DNA of 35,000 bases. Source: Chlorobiota bacterium. Lineage in GTDB: Bacteria > Bacteroidota > Ignavibacteria > OLB7. The stretch lies in NCBI GenBank assembly GCA_016788565.1, contig JAEUSP010000027.1, positions 1-35,000 of the forward strand, in the 5' to 3' direction. The notes under the pieces were generated by a model. It was not told where the DNA came from. It saw only the letters and a program-made list of their open reading frames with translations, and did no database searches. The position numbers and the translations under genes were made by a program. This document shows positions 8,760-17,144 of this stretch, one piece after another (position 1 is the first letter of the stretch; the number at the start of each line of letters is the position of its first letter).

Positions 8760-9476
8760 TTATTGGGTCGCAAAAAACTCCAGCAACGGCATTGCTGCTG
8801 TGCAGTGCGATAGCAGCAGTTGCGGTAGTTGGTGGCTGGTGAGTTGCTGCTGCGTAATCGTTGCAGCAAACTCGAAGCTGGTCATCTTCAGGTAGTTGGC
8901 GGCGGGGTGTGGTTCGGTGTATCCTTTCGGCATTCTCCGCAGCGATTCCCCTTTCAGTCCGGTTGGATAGACCGCCAAAAAATCGGGGTCGTTGGAAAGT
9001 GCTGTCAGTTCTTCGTGGTTGCTCTCAATCCGTTTCCGCAGGCGTTGCAGCACCGGGGCCGAAGGCATGTGGATCCCGCCGCCGCAGTAGCTCAGCACGC
9101 CGCGCACCCCTTCCGGCTGGAAGCTGAAGTAGCATCCGAACCATTCGCCCGCGCCCAATCCATCCATTGGGAAGACGATGCCGATATGCGTTTTGTAGGG
9201 GGATTTATCCTTGGAGAAACGGATGTCGCGATTGATGCGGAACAGGGAACGCCGTTGGTCGGCAATCAGCGGCAAGCCATGCTCGGCAAACAGCAACGAC
9301 ATCTGCGCAACCAAATCCTTGCATGGCTGGCGCAGGTGGTGTTCGTACTCGGCGCGGTGGGCATCGAACCACGGTTTGTTGTTGTTCTCCTTCAGCTGGT
9401 GAAGGAATTGGAAGGTGTTGGTACTGAAGCCATCGAACGGGATTGGCGGCGGTAGATCGGGAAGCAGTTGGCTCAT
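8760..9476 (-). CDS. DUF2461 / TIGR02453 family protein
   Basis: A 238-residue protein with the family's conserved blocks: an N-terminal F-x-FL-x-x-L-x-x-NN-x-x-WFDAHR-x-x-Y segment, and the central signature RINRDIRFSKDKSPYKTHIG. The biochemical role of the family is unknown. The product has no signal peptide and should be cytoplasmic. I chose the ATG at 9476 because the family-like sequence begins right after it; the upstream extension to 9578 looks like non-coding translation. Its upstream region carries two perfect palindromes (9536-9551 and 9598-9614), which suggests regulated expression. Confidence 0.88.
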   Translation of the reverse strand: MSQLLPDLPPPIPFDGFSTNTFQFLHQLKENNNKPWFDAHRAEYEHHLRQPCKDLVAQMSLLFAEHGLPLIADQRRSLFRINRDIRFSKDKSPYKTHIGIVFPMDGLGAGEWFGCYFSFQPEGVRGVLSYCGGGIHMPSAPVLQRLRKRIESNHEELTALSNDPDFLAVYPTGLKGESLRRMPKGYTEPHPAANYLKMTSFEFAATITQQQLTSHQLPQLLLSHCTAAMPLLEFFATQ

Positions 9477-9535
9477 GGCAATCGTTGGCTGGTTGTGGGC
9501 TGGCGTAGCGGCCCGTGAAATTTTCAACCCGATGA

Positions 9536-9614
9536 TGTACCCTTGGGTACATTCGGCGGAAGTGCTGGCAAAATACATTTGCAGCCGTTCGGAACCACTG
9601 CTGAAGTTCAGCAG
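9536..9614. promoter_or_regulatory. Two perfect palindromes around a TAnnTTTG element
   Basis: TGTACCCTTGGGTACA (9536-9551) is a perfect inverted repeat with a two-base centre. CTGCTGAAGTTCAGCAG (9598-9614) is a second perfect one with a one-base centre, too tight for an RNA hairpin and more like a protein-binding site. Between them, on the plus strand, TACATTTG (9574-9581) matches the Bacteroidota -7 element, but no TTG is found at the usual -33 distance. The DUF2461 start lies 60 bases from the first palindrome. Confidence 0.45.
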
Positions 9615-9942
9615 AACGGAGCATCCTCCAACACCATTCTACAACGACAATGAAGGAATTTCCAGCCACCGAAACCCTTGTCGCACCGCACCACCTTACC
9701 TTCTTTTTCTTCGGTATGGTGGGGGCCATGCCGTGCTCGGCTTGCCAATCGGTGATAACCGCAGCACAGGCTTCCCACGCCCAACAAACCCGCAAAAAAG
9801 AGCGACGGAAAATCGTGATTGTTCGGCGCGTGATACGCCACTAAGGGTGGGAGGGAAGAAAGTAGGAAGTAGGAAGTAGGATCAAGAGCAGCGGCCTGCG
9901 AATCGCGCCCTCGACTTATGCTGATACGAAGGGGCTTGCGAA
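9615..9942. other. Gap without a supported gene; short tandem repeat
   Basis: The whole stretch from 9477 to 10192 lacks a gene I can support. A 64-codon plus-strand frame (9650-9844) begins about 70 bases after a TAnnTTTG-like element, but its Cys/Phe/Arg-rich product resembles nothing I know. Frames on the opposite strand are equally open. Three exact copies of the 7-base unit AGTAGGA occupy 9861-9881. Confidence 0.4.
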
Positions 9943-10064
9943 AAATTCAATGGCTGTCATACCCGCGAAGGCGGGTATCCATACTGCAGAGGCATACGAC
10001 ATCTGCCGTTGCTATTCCACCTCACTCGCACGCTCATGCTCCCGCCTTCGCGGAAATGACACGG
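9943..10064. repeat. CCCGC-GAAG-GCGGG repeat pair
   Basis: CCCGCGAAGGCGGGTATCC (near 9961-9979) forms a small hairpin. An inverted, degenerate partner reading CTCCCGCCTTCGCGGAAATG lies near 10038-10057. The element translates to the familiar VIPAKAGI string in one frame. Related copies are at 13104-13200 and 31862-31915. A short form of the CTCATGCTGA repeat (about 10125-10136) lies just to the right. Confidence 0.65.
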
Positions 10065-10159
10065 TGGCGGATGTGAGTGCTCAGAGTCATTTCCCCACCC
10101 GTCGAACCACCGCATCCAACCCTCCGCTCATGCTGATCCACCAAGTCAAATTTGTTCAG

Positions 10160-10184
10160 CCCCCCCGGACGTTGCCGGGGGGGG
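10160..10184 (-). terminator. Probable terminator of the TonB receptor gene
   Basis: CCCCCCCGG (10160-10168) and CCGGGGGGG (10175-10183) form a nine-pair GC-only stem with a six-base loop, starting nine bases after the receptor's stop codon on the minus strand. The U-tract is weak, so this is either an intrinsic terminator or a repeat-derived hairpin. Confidence 0.5.
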
Positions 10185-10192
10185 AATAGCGT

Positions 10193-12487
10193 TCAGCTCC
10201 CCTCTTCGCCGCCAAACAGCGTCCAGCGCAACCCGGCAAAAAACTCACGTCCTTCTATCGGTCCCCACACTATGCTTCCATCCACTGCACGGTTGCTGGT
10301 TTCGAAGGCAAGCGGCATGGTTCGTTCTTGCTGCTGATCCAGCAGGTTCATGGCTCCGGCATAGATCGCCAGTTTCCCAAAGGCTTTTTCAACGCGAATG
10401 TTCAGCATGGTGTAGGCTGGCGATTCGGCAAGGTTGCTCGGGTTGGACGGAAGCAGTTGCGCGCCAATCCAGCTTCCCCATGCTTCGGCAGTGATCCCTT
10501 GCTCGTGATCTTCGTACATCACCGAAGCGTCAAGGTTGGCGCGTGGCGCAAGGGGAAGTTGTTGGTAGCTTCCTGCTGCATCCTGCATTGCGTAGCGGAT
10601 CAGCGCAAGCCCTACCGACCCGCTTAGATGCTCGCCAATGTTGGGGCGTATCTGAAGCTCCATTCCCGTTAGCCGTGTGGGGCGGCTGCTGTTTACCATG
10701 AAGAGCGTCCCCGCCGCCAGCGAGTCGGGCTGGGGAATTCCCTTGCCATCAATCGCTGTCCAGTAGGCGTTGAAGTTGGCATCAATCCCGGCGGTTTCGC
10801 CAAGCATGAAGCTGTAGCTGATGTCGTAATTCAGCGTTGTTGATCGCTCGAATCCGAACTCCGTGTTGTTTCGCCAGCGATAAACCCCATCCACCGAAAG
10901 GTGATGCTCATCGAACAACGCTTGCCCTTTGAATCCCCGCCCGGCCATCAGCCGCATGGTCAAGTTTGCGGTGGGCTGGTAGCGTACCGAACCGCGTGGC
11001 GAGATGATGCTTCCGGCTGCCGAGTGGTTGTCCAGCCGAACGCTGCCAAGCAAGCCCACCTGTTCCGACAAGGGGAGTTCATCTTGAAGAATGAGCGAGC
11101 CGACGGAGTAATCGTAGGCAAGGTCGGGGCGTTGTTCCGACTCCATCCGGTCGCTGCGGAACTCACCCCCAACGGTAAGGTTGTTCCCCGCCAACTCCGT
11201 GCGGAACAGGATGTTGCCGAACATCACTTTTTGCTCAAGCTCCGATGCCGTTAACTCACCCGCATCGTGGGTTGCATGAATCCCGCTGGCCATTGCGGCG
11301 ATGCTGAGTTCGGACGTTTCCGTGAAGGAGCGTGCGCCCCGCAGCATCAGGTCGTAGCGGGCAAGGTCCACCGATTCGCGGAATGGTTGCTGGCCGGAAA
11401 ACCCGGCAACGATTCCTTCGCGCGATTCCCCCGCACCGATTGCCGTTAGCGTCAGTTCGGTGGCATCATCGGCCATGATGTTTGCCCGGCCAACGCCGCT
11501 GAATCGGGTGTAGTTGCGGGCAATCGCTTCGCGGTCCAGATCCCCGTGATGTTGATTGAACGCACCGAACGCTGCAATCCCAACATTCCCCGCCATTCCG
11601 GTGTAGCCAACGCCAACGTCGCGCCCTTCCGGCGCGCTTACTCCATCCCCCGCAAGGTTGGCCGTCAGGTTCAGCTCGCTGATTTCGGTGGGTTGCCGCA
11701 GCAGTAAATCCACCACGCCGCTCACCGCGCCGTTGCCGTGCAATCCGCTGGAAGCCCCTTCGGAAATTTTGATCGTCTGCAACGCTCCGGCCGGGATCAG
11801 GCTTAGCCCGTAGAAGGTTGATAGCCCGCTGAAGACCGGCATTCCATCAATCAAGGTTTTCACGTAGGTCGGTTCCAATCCGCGCAGCCGAATGGAGGAA
11901 GAGTTATCAATGGCACAACTGATTCGGGCCGAGGTGCAGGAGCTGTAGCGGCGCAGCACTTCGCCAACGCTTGGGGAAAATGGGGCGTGTTGCTGAACCT
12001 CTTCTTGCAACGACTCCACACGGCAGCAAGCGTCCTCCACCGAGCGTTGCCGGCGTATCCCAGTTACCTGCACCGTTGGCTGCAACGTTTCGGTTTCCTG
12101 AAGTGTGGTGGCCACCAGCGTCATGGTGTCGGCCACGGTGAGGGTTTTGGTGGCGAAGCCGATGGAGCGGATTTCCAGAGTGATGGAGCCAGTGATGGAG
12201 GTTTGCGCCGGGCGTTGCAACGTGAACGTTCCGTCGGCGCGGGTGATTGCCCCTTGCTGCCCGGTGTAGTTGCTATCAACGCCAACAACGCGGATGGTGG
12301 CTCCGCTGATTGGGGTTCCATCCCCAGCCGAACGTATCCGGCCCAACAGCAGTGTGGTTCCCGTGGCGGCGGTTTGCGAAGATTCTGCTGGCGGTGTGGT
12401 TCCGCCGCTTGTGGTGGGCTGTTGGGCGTGCAGTTGCACGCAGGCCAACGCCCACAATGGAAGTGTGAGTCGTAGTCTATTCTTCAT
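10193..12487 (-). CDS. TonB-dependent outer-membrane receptor, probably metal-related
   Basis: A 764-residue protein with a signal peptide ending near residue 21, a carboxypeptidase-regulatory-like beta-sandwich (about 44-125), a TonB plug (about 148-260) and a long beta-strand-rich barrel to the C-terminus. The plug begins with a vicinal Cys pair (C154-C155) and has two further cysteines (C184, C191). Later it reads GLEPTYVKTLIDGMPVFSGL, then ISEGASSGLHGNGAVSG. This layout resembles the CC-motif receptors of Bacteroidota linked to copper or other heavy metals, and the small Cys/His-rich protein encoded 117 bases upstream on the same strand fits that. Transport of a metal or metal chelate across the outer membrane is inferred. 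The start ATG at 12487 gives a textbook signal peptide. Confidence 0.88.
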   Translation of the reverse strand: MKNRLRLTLPLWALACVQLHAQQPTTSGGTTPPAESSQTAATGTTLLLGRIRSAGDGTPISGATIRVVGVDSNYTGQQGAITRADGTFTLQRPAQTSITGSITLEIRSIGFATKTLTVADTMTLVATTLQETETLQPTVQVTGIRRQRSVEDACCRVESLQEEVQQHAPFSPSVGEVLRRYSSCTSARISCAIDNSSSIRLRGLEPTYVKTLIDGMPVFSGLSTFYGLSLIPAGALQTIKISEGASSGLHGNGAVSGVVDLLLRQPTEISELNLTANLAGDGVSAPEGRDVGVGYTGMAGNVGIAAFGAFNQHHGDLDREAIARNYTRFSGVGRANIMADDATELTLTAIGAGESREGIVAGFSGQQPFRESVDLARYDLMLRGARSFTETSELSIAAMASGIHATHDAGELTASELEQKVMFGNILFRTELAGNNLTVGGEFRSDRMESEQRPDLAYDYSVGSLILQDELPLSEQVGLLGSVRLDNHSAAGSIISPRGSVRYQPTANLTMRLMAGRGFKGQALFDEHHLSVDGVYRWRNNTEFGFERSTTLNYDISYSFMLGETAGIDANFNAYWTAIDGKGIPQPDSLAAGTLFMVNSSRPTRLTGMELQIRPNIGEHLSGSVGLALIRYAMQDAAGSYQQLPLAPRANLDASVMYEDHEQGITAEAWGSWIGAQLLPSNPSNLAESPAYTMLNIRVEKAFGKLAIYAGAMNLLDQQQERTMPLAFETSNRAVDGSIVWGPIEGREFFAGLRWTLFGGEEGS

Positions 12488-12604
12488 TGCTTGATGTTGA
12501 TTCTGTTCTGAAAAGAAGCATTGCCACCATGCCGCGATTTAACGCTGCAGAGTGGGTTTCAGGAGGCCGATGCCGGCACCCCCCGTCGGGGTGATGATCC
12601 AGAA

Positions 12605-13081
12605 TTACAACAAGCAGGGAGGGTGGTCAATCGCCGTGGCAAACGTGGGAAGCGAGTGGGGAGAGTAGTGGGAATGTGGCAAGGATGCCAACAGAGCCGA
12701 GGCAGTGGGAAACACCGGATGCACAATAAGAGCCGCAGCGCAGCAGGTGCAGTGGTGTGCGCTATCGGAGCGGTCCTGGTCGGGGTGATCTTGATTGGAG
12801 TGATCTTGCGCCGAAGGTTGGTGGCCGCTTGGCTCTGGCGCGGCACAGCTGGCTCCACCGGAATCATGGCCCGGTGTGTGAGCTTCGTTGGTTTCCGCAG
12901 CGCAACAGGGGTCGCCAGTGGAATCTGCACCGGGAGCCGCTGCTTCTACCGGAACTGCTGGCCCCGGTGCGCAGCAATCGTTGGCGGGATAGCTTGTAAC
13001 CCCCAACGCCAGCAGTGTGTTTACCGGCGCAAGGGCCAGCAACTGAAGCAGGACGGCGATATGGCGAAGGATATTCCGCAT
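12605..13081 (-). CDS. Small exported Cys/His-rich protein, putative metal handling
   Basis: A 158-residue protein with a hydrophobic N-terminal segment (about 5-27: LRHIAVLLQLLALAPVNTLL) that looks like a signal sequence or anchor. A low-complexity middle follows, rich in Asp, His, Ser and Gln. Cysteine pairs occur at 36-37 and 59-60, a single Cys at 79, a HHCTCC motif at 109-114, and a His-rich SHYSPHS near 137. It resembles the small HYC/CC-type proteins that accompany copper-linked TonB receptors in Bacteroidota. Metal binding in the periplasm is an inference. The TonB receptor follows on the same strand, so the two probably form an operon. The 117-base spacer contains a short hairpin (CACCCC/GGGGTG, 12577-12593). 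Confidence 0.7.
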   Translation of the reverse strand: MRNILRHIAVLLQLLALAPVNTLLALGVTSYPANDCCAPGPAVPVEAAAPGADSTGDPCCAAETNEAHTPGHDSGGASCAAPEPSGHQPSAQDHSNQDHPDQDRSDSAHHCTCCAAALIVHPVFPTASALLASLPHSHYSPHSLPTFATAIDHPPCLL

Positions 13082-13103
13082 GGCAATCTTGATATACTCG
13101 GAT

Positions 13104-13200
13104 GAAATTGGTTTGCGAAACTCTACTCAGCTAGGTGTGGTATGGATTCCCGCTTTCGCGGGAATGACAACGACTAGATTTTTCGCAAACCATTTTGTGC
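13104..13200. repeat. TTTGCGA / CCCGC-hairpin dispersed repeat (gap 13082-13401)
   Basis: The element reads GGTTTGCGAAACTC, then ATTCCCGCTTTCGCGGGAAT (a perfect inverted repeat around 13145-13164), then TTTTTCGCAAACCATTTTG, so its outer ends are themselves inverted. Related sequences occur at 9931-10064, 19050-19076 and 31862-31915. The rest of the gap has no gene. On the minus strand TATCTTTG (13222-13229) matches the -7 element and points toward the Cys/His-rich gene, but no good -33 element is seen. Confidence 0.65.
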
Positions 13201-13401
13201 GGAGTATAGCAATCGTGGCGGCAAAGATAACGGCACGGCGCAATTCGTTCAGTGAGTGCTTGTTATTGTGCCGAATTGGGGGGGGGAGCTATCCACAGGT
13301 AGAAAATTTTTTCCCGCTCGCTTCTTGTCGCCATTTCCGTTGTAGCTTACTCCCGAATTGTAGGAACCTACCTTGATTACTCACAAACCAAGCTGCCAAA
13401 C

Positions 13402-14847
13402 ATGACACCGAAACTACTTCTTGCAGGGGCAATGCTTTGCACCCTGGCAATGGCCGCCACCGCACAAACCCGCGACTCCGTCTGGGCGGTTGGCAGTTCA
13501 CAAAACGAATACGCCTACGCGCTTCAGCCCGCCAGCGACGGTGGGTTTATTGTGGTTGGAACAAAGGGGGGAAGCACCGAAGCCAGCGTGGATTATTGGG
13601 CCGCCCGATTTGATGCCAAGGGGAAGAAAAAATGGGAAAAAACCTACGGCCGCCCCGGCGTTAGCGAAACGATTTGGGGCCTTGAGCCTTCGCTGGATGG
13701 CGGGTGGCTGCTGGCCGGATTTAGTGGCCGCCAGTTCAGCGGCAATGAACACGCCTTGATATACAAAATTGACGACGATGGCAACATCGTCTGGGAAAAA
13801 GACATTGACTACGCCCGCAGCGACCACGCCCACATCGTGCTGGACCGCCCCGAAGGTGGATACTACATGACCGGCCACACCGACTCGAAAGGGGACGAAA
13901 GCGGCGATGTCTGGATGATAAAAATGGATGCCGAACGGAATGTGCTGTGGGAAAAAGTGTTCAGCCTGAACTATGCCGAACACTCCCATGCGGCAAGGCT
14001 AACCGCCGATGGCGGCTGCGTGCTGCTTTGCCACACCTTACTTGGTGGGCTGGAGAAATACTGGGTGTTTAAGGTGGATAGCAACGGGGTGCAGCAATGG
14101 AGCAAAACCCCAACCAGCGGAACCACCCTCCATGATTCCCCCTACTACATTGTGAACACCCGCGAAGGGGGTTTTGCGCTGTTTGGTGGGTCGGGGAATA
14201 ACCAAGGAGGAACCGGATGGATGCTGGTGCTGGACTCCGCCGGGAACACCATTGTTGATAAGCACTACGGAGGGGTCAACGATGATACCTTCATCTGGTC
14301 GGGCCGCCAAACAAGCGATGGTGGCTTTGTGATGTTTGGCCTTACCAGCGGCCAAACCAACGGCGCATACGATGCCTACGTGGCGAAGACCGACGTGGAG
14401 GGGAACGTTCAGTGGGAACAACGATTAGGCGCGGAAGGGAACGATTACGGCTACTGCGGCTACGAGACCCCCGATGGCTTTGTGGTTGCTGGCGCAACTC
14501 TCTCCAACTCACTGTTGGTTGGCGGAGGCCAGGATATGCTGCTGGGAAAAATCTTCCGCGATGGCGGGCCAATCTCGTCGGTGGAAGAAGATGCCCTGGC
14601 GACCGAAGGGCTAAGCGTCTTCCCGAATCCAACCTCTGCAGAGATCACCATTCGCCTGCGCGAACCGAACAGCCTGCATGGTGAGCTTTTAGATGCCGTA
14701 GGCCGCACCGTGGCCGAACTCACCGATGACCTTGCCGACGACGGCTCGGCACGGTTCAGCACCGCCCAGCTTCCTGCCGGCCTCTATTTCGTTCGGATCA
14801 CCACCACTGCTGGCACGGCGGTGAAGGCAGTGCAGGTGGTCCGGTAA
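13402..14847 (+). CDS. Secreted propeller-like protein with type IX sorting domain
   Basis: A 481-residue protein with a signal peptide (about 1-21, ending ATAQ). It has seven repeats of about 52 residues, each with an (D/E)GG-hydrophobic motif, near residues 46, 99, 151, 203, 255, 306 and 357. Seven such units suggest a seven-bladed beta-propeller, though the fold is inferred. Residues about 404-481 form a Por-type C-terminal sorting domain: LSVFPNP near the start, and LPAGLYFVRI and VKAVQVVR near the end. The domain directs export across the outer membrane by the type IX system. Repeats with D-x-D-G-N turns and WEK motifs recall WD-like surface proteins of unknown ligand. It is monocistronic; a repeat follows 8 bases after the stop. 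Confidence 0.88.
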   Translation: MTPKLLLAGAMLCTLAMAATAQTRDSVWAVGSSQNEYAYALQPASDGGFIVVGTKGGSTEASVDYWAARFDAKGKKKWEKTYGRPGVSETIWGLEPSLDGGWLLAGFSGRQFSGNEHALIYKIDDDGNIVWEKDIDYARSDHAHIVLDRPEGGYYMTGHTDSKGDESGDVWMIKMDAERNVLWEKVFSLNYAEHSHAARLTADGGCVLLCHTLLGGLEKYWVFKVDSNGVQQWSKTPTSGTTLHDSPYYIVNTREGGFALFGGSGNNQGGTGWMLVLDSAGNTIVDKHYGGVNDDTFIWSGRQTSDGGFVMFGLTSGQTNGAYDAYVAKTDVEGNVQWEQRLGAEGNDYGYCGYETPDGFVVAGATLSNSLLVGGGQDMLLGKIFRDGGPISSVEEDALATEGLSVFPNPTSAEITIRLREPNSLHGELLDAVGRTVAELTDDLADDGSARFSTAQLPAGLYFVRITTTAGTAVKAVQVVR

Positions 14848-14855
14848 ACAATACA

Positions 14856-14960
14856 CCACCGAGGCACAGAGGCGCGCAAAGATTGAAGAAACGAGGGAGT
14901 ATGACCCTCCCTCTCTCTTCTCCCCTCTGATCCCTCTGTGTCTCTGTGGTTTTTTCTCTT
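14856..14960. repeat. CACAGAGG-rich inverted repeat, copy B
   Basis: Arms reading ACCACCGAGGCACAGAGG (14856-14873) and CCTCTGTGTCTCTGTGGT (about 14933-14950) are inverted around some 60 bases of pyrimidine-rich sequence, and the right arm is followed by TTTTTTCTCTT. Because it directly follows the T9SS protein gene and ends in a T-tract, it could act as a terminator here. Copies A and C are in other contexts, so that role is not general. Confidence 0.75.
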
Positions 14961-14977
14961 CTTGCTTCAATCCGCCA

Positions 14978-15667
14978 ATGCCCTCCTCGCAAACCAAACC
15001 GATCCCAGCCCTCGCCAGCCGCCCGTTGTTGATTGGGTTGGTGGTGGCAGTTGTTGCGGGGCTTGGATTCCTGTTGTTAGCGCGTGGGGTGTTGGGCGAT
15101 CAGTTCGGCAGCATCAACCAGCATCTGCTGCTGGCCATCCATGCTTACGAATCCCCATTTCTAACAGCGGCTGCCCGAACGCTAAGTTTTATCGGTTCGG
15201 CAATCGGGGTGGTGATCATCGGCGGGGCAGTGTGTGTGTACTGGGTTCGGAAACGGCGCAACGTTGATGCTTGGATGTTGGGAGTGTTGTTGGTGGGCTG
15301 TGCGCTGATTACCGAAGCCATGAAACAAGTGTTCCAGCAAGCCCGCCCGCAAGTGTTCCCGCCATTGGAGGCGATTTTCAATTTCAGCTTTCCCAGCGGC
15401 CACACTCTCACTTCGTTTTCGTTTGCGCTGTTCGTTTCGGTGCTGATGTTGCGGCGGGGAAGGCCAACAGCAAAGCGGTGGGGGATTGCCGTTGGGCTGT
15501 TGGCCACCGCCGCATTGATTGCCAGCAGCCGGATGTACCTGGGCGTTCACTGGCCAACCGATGTGGCGGCCGGAATGTTGGTTGCAGCCATCTGGGCCAG
15601 CACCTGCCTGATGACGCGACGTTGGGTGCTTACCCGCCGGATGCGGCGGCAATCCGCATCGCGCTGA
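14978..15667 (+). CDS. PAP2-superfamily membrane phosphatase
   Basis: A 229-residue integral membrane protein with the three phosphatase motifs of the PAP2 superfamily: K-x6-RP (K116 to R123-P124), PSGH (139-142) and SR-x3-GVHWPTD (184-195), with H142 and H191 as the expected catalytic histidines. Hydrophobic segments near 17-35, 68-88, 98-112, 146-158, 167-182 and 196-210 give about six helices. Known members dephosphorylate lipid phosphates such as undecaprenyl pyrophosphate, phosphatidate or phosphatidylglycerol phosphate. Which of these is used here cannot be told. The N-terminus begins right after repeat copy B, and the gene is not obviously coupled to its neighbours. Confidence 0.92.
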   Translation: MPSSQTKPIPALASRPLLIGLVVAVVAGLGFLLLARGVLGDQFGSINQHLLLAIHAYESPFLTAAARTLSFIGSAIGVVIIGGAVCVYWVRKRRNVDAWMLGVLLVGCALITEAMKQVFQQARPQVFPPLEAIFNFSFPSGHTLTSFSFALFVSVLMLRRGRPTAKRWGIAVGLLATAALIASSRMYLGVHWPTDVAAGMLVAAIWASTCLMTRRWVLTRRMRRQSASR

Positions 15668-15849
15668 ATCCCCCGGATTGTTTTTCCTCCATTTCCCCCA
15701 TTTTCCTTCATGTTCGCTGCTTGTTAATTCCAAACTTTAGCCATTTTGCAACCGCATCCGAACGGTGATGAACCATCTGCCTGAGTTCACCATTATTCTG
15801 GTTCGGAAGCACTTGCCAACAACCGCAACAAATTGGAGGCTACGACTGC

Positions 15850-16242
15850 ATGGCCCAGCAGGAAATCGAGATGATTCTGACGCGCCAGCTTGCGTCCTAT
15901 CTCGCCGTTCCCATCTTCCTTGTGGATCCCGACGGCAACCTACTTTACTGCAACGAACCCGCCGAGCGTGTGTTGGGGGGCATCCTTGATGAGATCACGG
16001 ATATGCCGATGTCGCGCTGGTCCACGATGTTCCAACAACAGGATGAGCAGGGAAACATTATCCCCCCCGACGAACTTCCGTTAGTGACCGCTGTGAAGAC
16101 GCGCACGCCGGCAAGCCGCACCTTCTTTATTGAAGGGATGGATGGCCGCCGGCGAAAAATTCATGTGGTGGGGCTGCCGCTGATTGGGCAGGCTAACCGG
16201 TTCTTGGGGGCCGCAGGATTCTTCTGGGAGATGAGCGAATGA
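15850..16242 (+). CDS. Single PAS-domain protein
   Basis: A 130-residue protein that is essentially one PAS domain. A short N-terminal helix (EIEMILTRQLASYL) precedes the PAS core: IFLVDPDGNLLYCNEPAERVLG, a middle helical segment, then strands reading RKIHVVGLPL and FLGAAGFFWE at the end. No output domain is attached. GGAGG lies about 10 bases before the ATG. The gene overlaps the next one by four bases (ATGA at 16239-16242), so the two are translationally coupled, and this PAS protein is probably the sensor or regulator of the hydrolase. Ligand or cofactor is unknown. The 182-base gap before it shows nothing notable. Confidence 0.85.
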   Translation: MAQQEIEMILTRQLASYLAVPIFLVDPDGNLLYCNEPAERVLGGILDEITDMPMSRWSTMFQQQDEQGNIIPPDELPLVTAVKTRTPASRTFFIEGMDGRRRKIHVVGLPLIGQANRFLGAAGFFWEMSE

Positions 16243-17081
16243 TCCGACTGAAAGTCTGGGGTTCGCGTGGCTCCATTCCGGTCTCCGGCCCCGGCACCGA
16301 AGCCTACGGCGGCAACACTCCCTGCATCCATTTGACCGACGGCGAAGGAACCCATTTGGTGCTGGATGCTGGTTCCGGTATCCGGCTGCTGGGTTCTGCC
16401 TTGCTGCAGCAACAACCCAAGCGGGTGGATATTCTCCTGACCCATCTCCACATGGATCATATCCAGGGGATCGGGTTCTTTATCCCCCTGTACATCCCCG
16501 GGTTGGAGATTCATATCTGGGGGCCGGCCAGCACCACCATGCGGCTGTGGTCGCGCTTGGCGCGGTACATGTCGCCGCCACTGTTCCCGGTTCGGTTGCG
16601 CGAGCTTCCGTGCAATCTTGCGCTGCATGAGGTCCCGTGCGGAGAGTTCACCATCGGTTCGTTTACTGTCAATTCGCAGTTGATCTGCCACCCGGGTCCC
16701 ACTGTCGGATTCAGGATTCAGCAGGGGGAGAGCGTGGTGACGTACATCCCCGACCACGAGCCTGCGCTTGGCGCGCCAACGTTCCCCATATCTGCCGACT
16801 GGACTTCTGGTTTCGCGCTTGCCCGCAACGCCGATCTGCTGATCCACGATGCGCAGTATAGTGATGAAGAATACCAACGCTGCATCGGCTGGGGCCATAG
16901 CTCCGTTCGGGATGCCTGCGCGTTTGCCCGGCTGGCCGGGGCGCGCCAACTGATGCCGTTCCACCACGACCCCGCCCACACCGATTCCCAGCTTGATGCA
17001 ATGGCCGAATCCGCCCGCAATTTCTGCGACGGCTCCTTCCACGTTGTTGAGGGGAAGGAAGGAACTGAGTTGGAGTTGTGA
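16239..17081 (+). CDS. Metallo-beta-lactamase-fold hydrolase, phosphodiesterase-like
   Basis: A 280-residue MBL-fold protein. The N-terminus WGSRGSIPVSGPGTEAYGGN and LDAGSGIR match the group often annotated as cyclic-nucleotide phosphodiesterase-like MBL hydrolases. Metal ligands are visible: HLHMDH (69-74), H151 in CHPGPTVGFRI, PDHEP (171-175), HDAQY (H203, D204) and PFHHDP (H242, H243). It lacks a signal peptide. GGGAG lies eight bases before the ATG, and the start overlaps the stop of the PAS gene. I infer that this enzyme's activity or level is linked to the PAS sensor, with a nucleotide second messenger as one possible substrate. Substrate identity is not established by sequence. Confidence 0.85.
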   Translation: MIRLKVWGSRGSIPVSGPGTEAYGGNTPCIHLTDGEGTHLVLDAGSGIRLLGSALLQQQPKRVDILLTHLHMDHIQGIGFFIPLYIPGLEIHIWGPASTTMRLWSRLARYMSPPLFPVRLRELPCNLALHEVPCGEFTIGSFTVNSQLICHPGPTVGFRIQQGESVVTYIPDHEPALGAPTFPISADWTSGFALARNADLLIHDAQYSDEEYQRCIGWGHSSVRDACAFARLAGARQLMPFHHDPAHTDSQLDAMAESARNFCDGSFHVVEGKEGTELEL

Positions 17082-17144
17082 GCGGAAGCGAATCAGCCGG
17101 GAGCGATGACTTCTGCTCGAGGAGCGGAGACTGTTGCGGCTTAC

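Noticed and set aside
9650-9844. 64-codon plus-strand frame after a TAnnTTTG-like element
   Set aside because: No known similarity, no ribosome-binding site and opposite frames equally open; kept only as a remark in the gap entry.
9950-10189. 79-codon frame beginning MAVIPAKAGIH
   Set aside because: The peptide is a translation of a dispersed hairpin repeat, not a gene.
13288-13298. Possible DnaA box (CTATCCACA)
   Set aside because: A single near-match with one mismatch and no cluster, AT-rich unwinding region or dnaA/dnaN neighbour.
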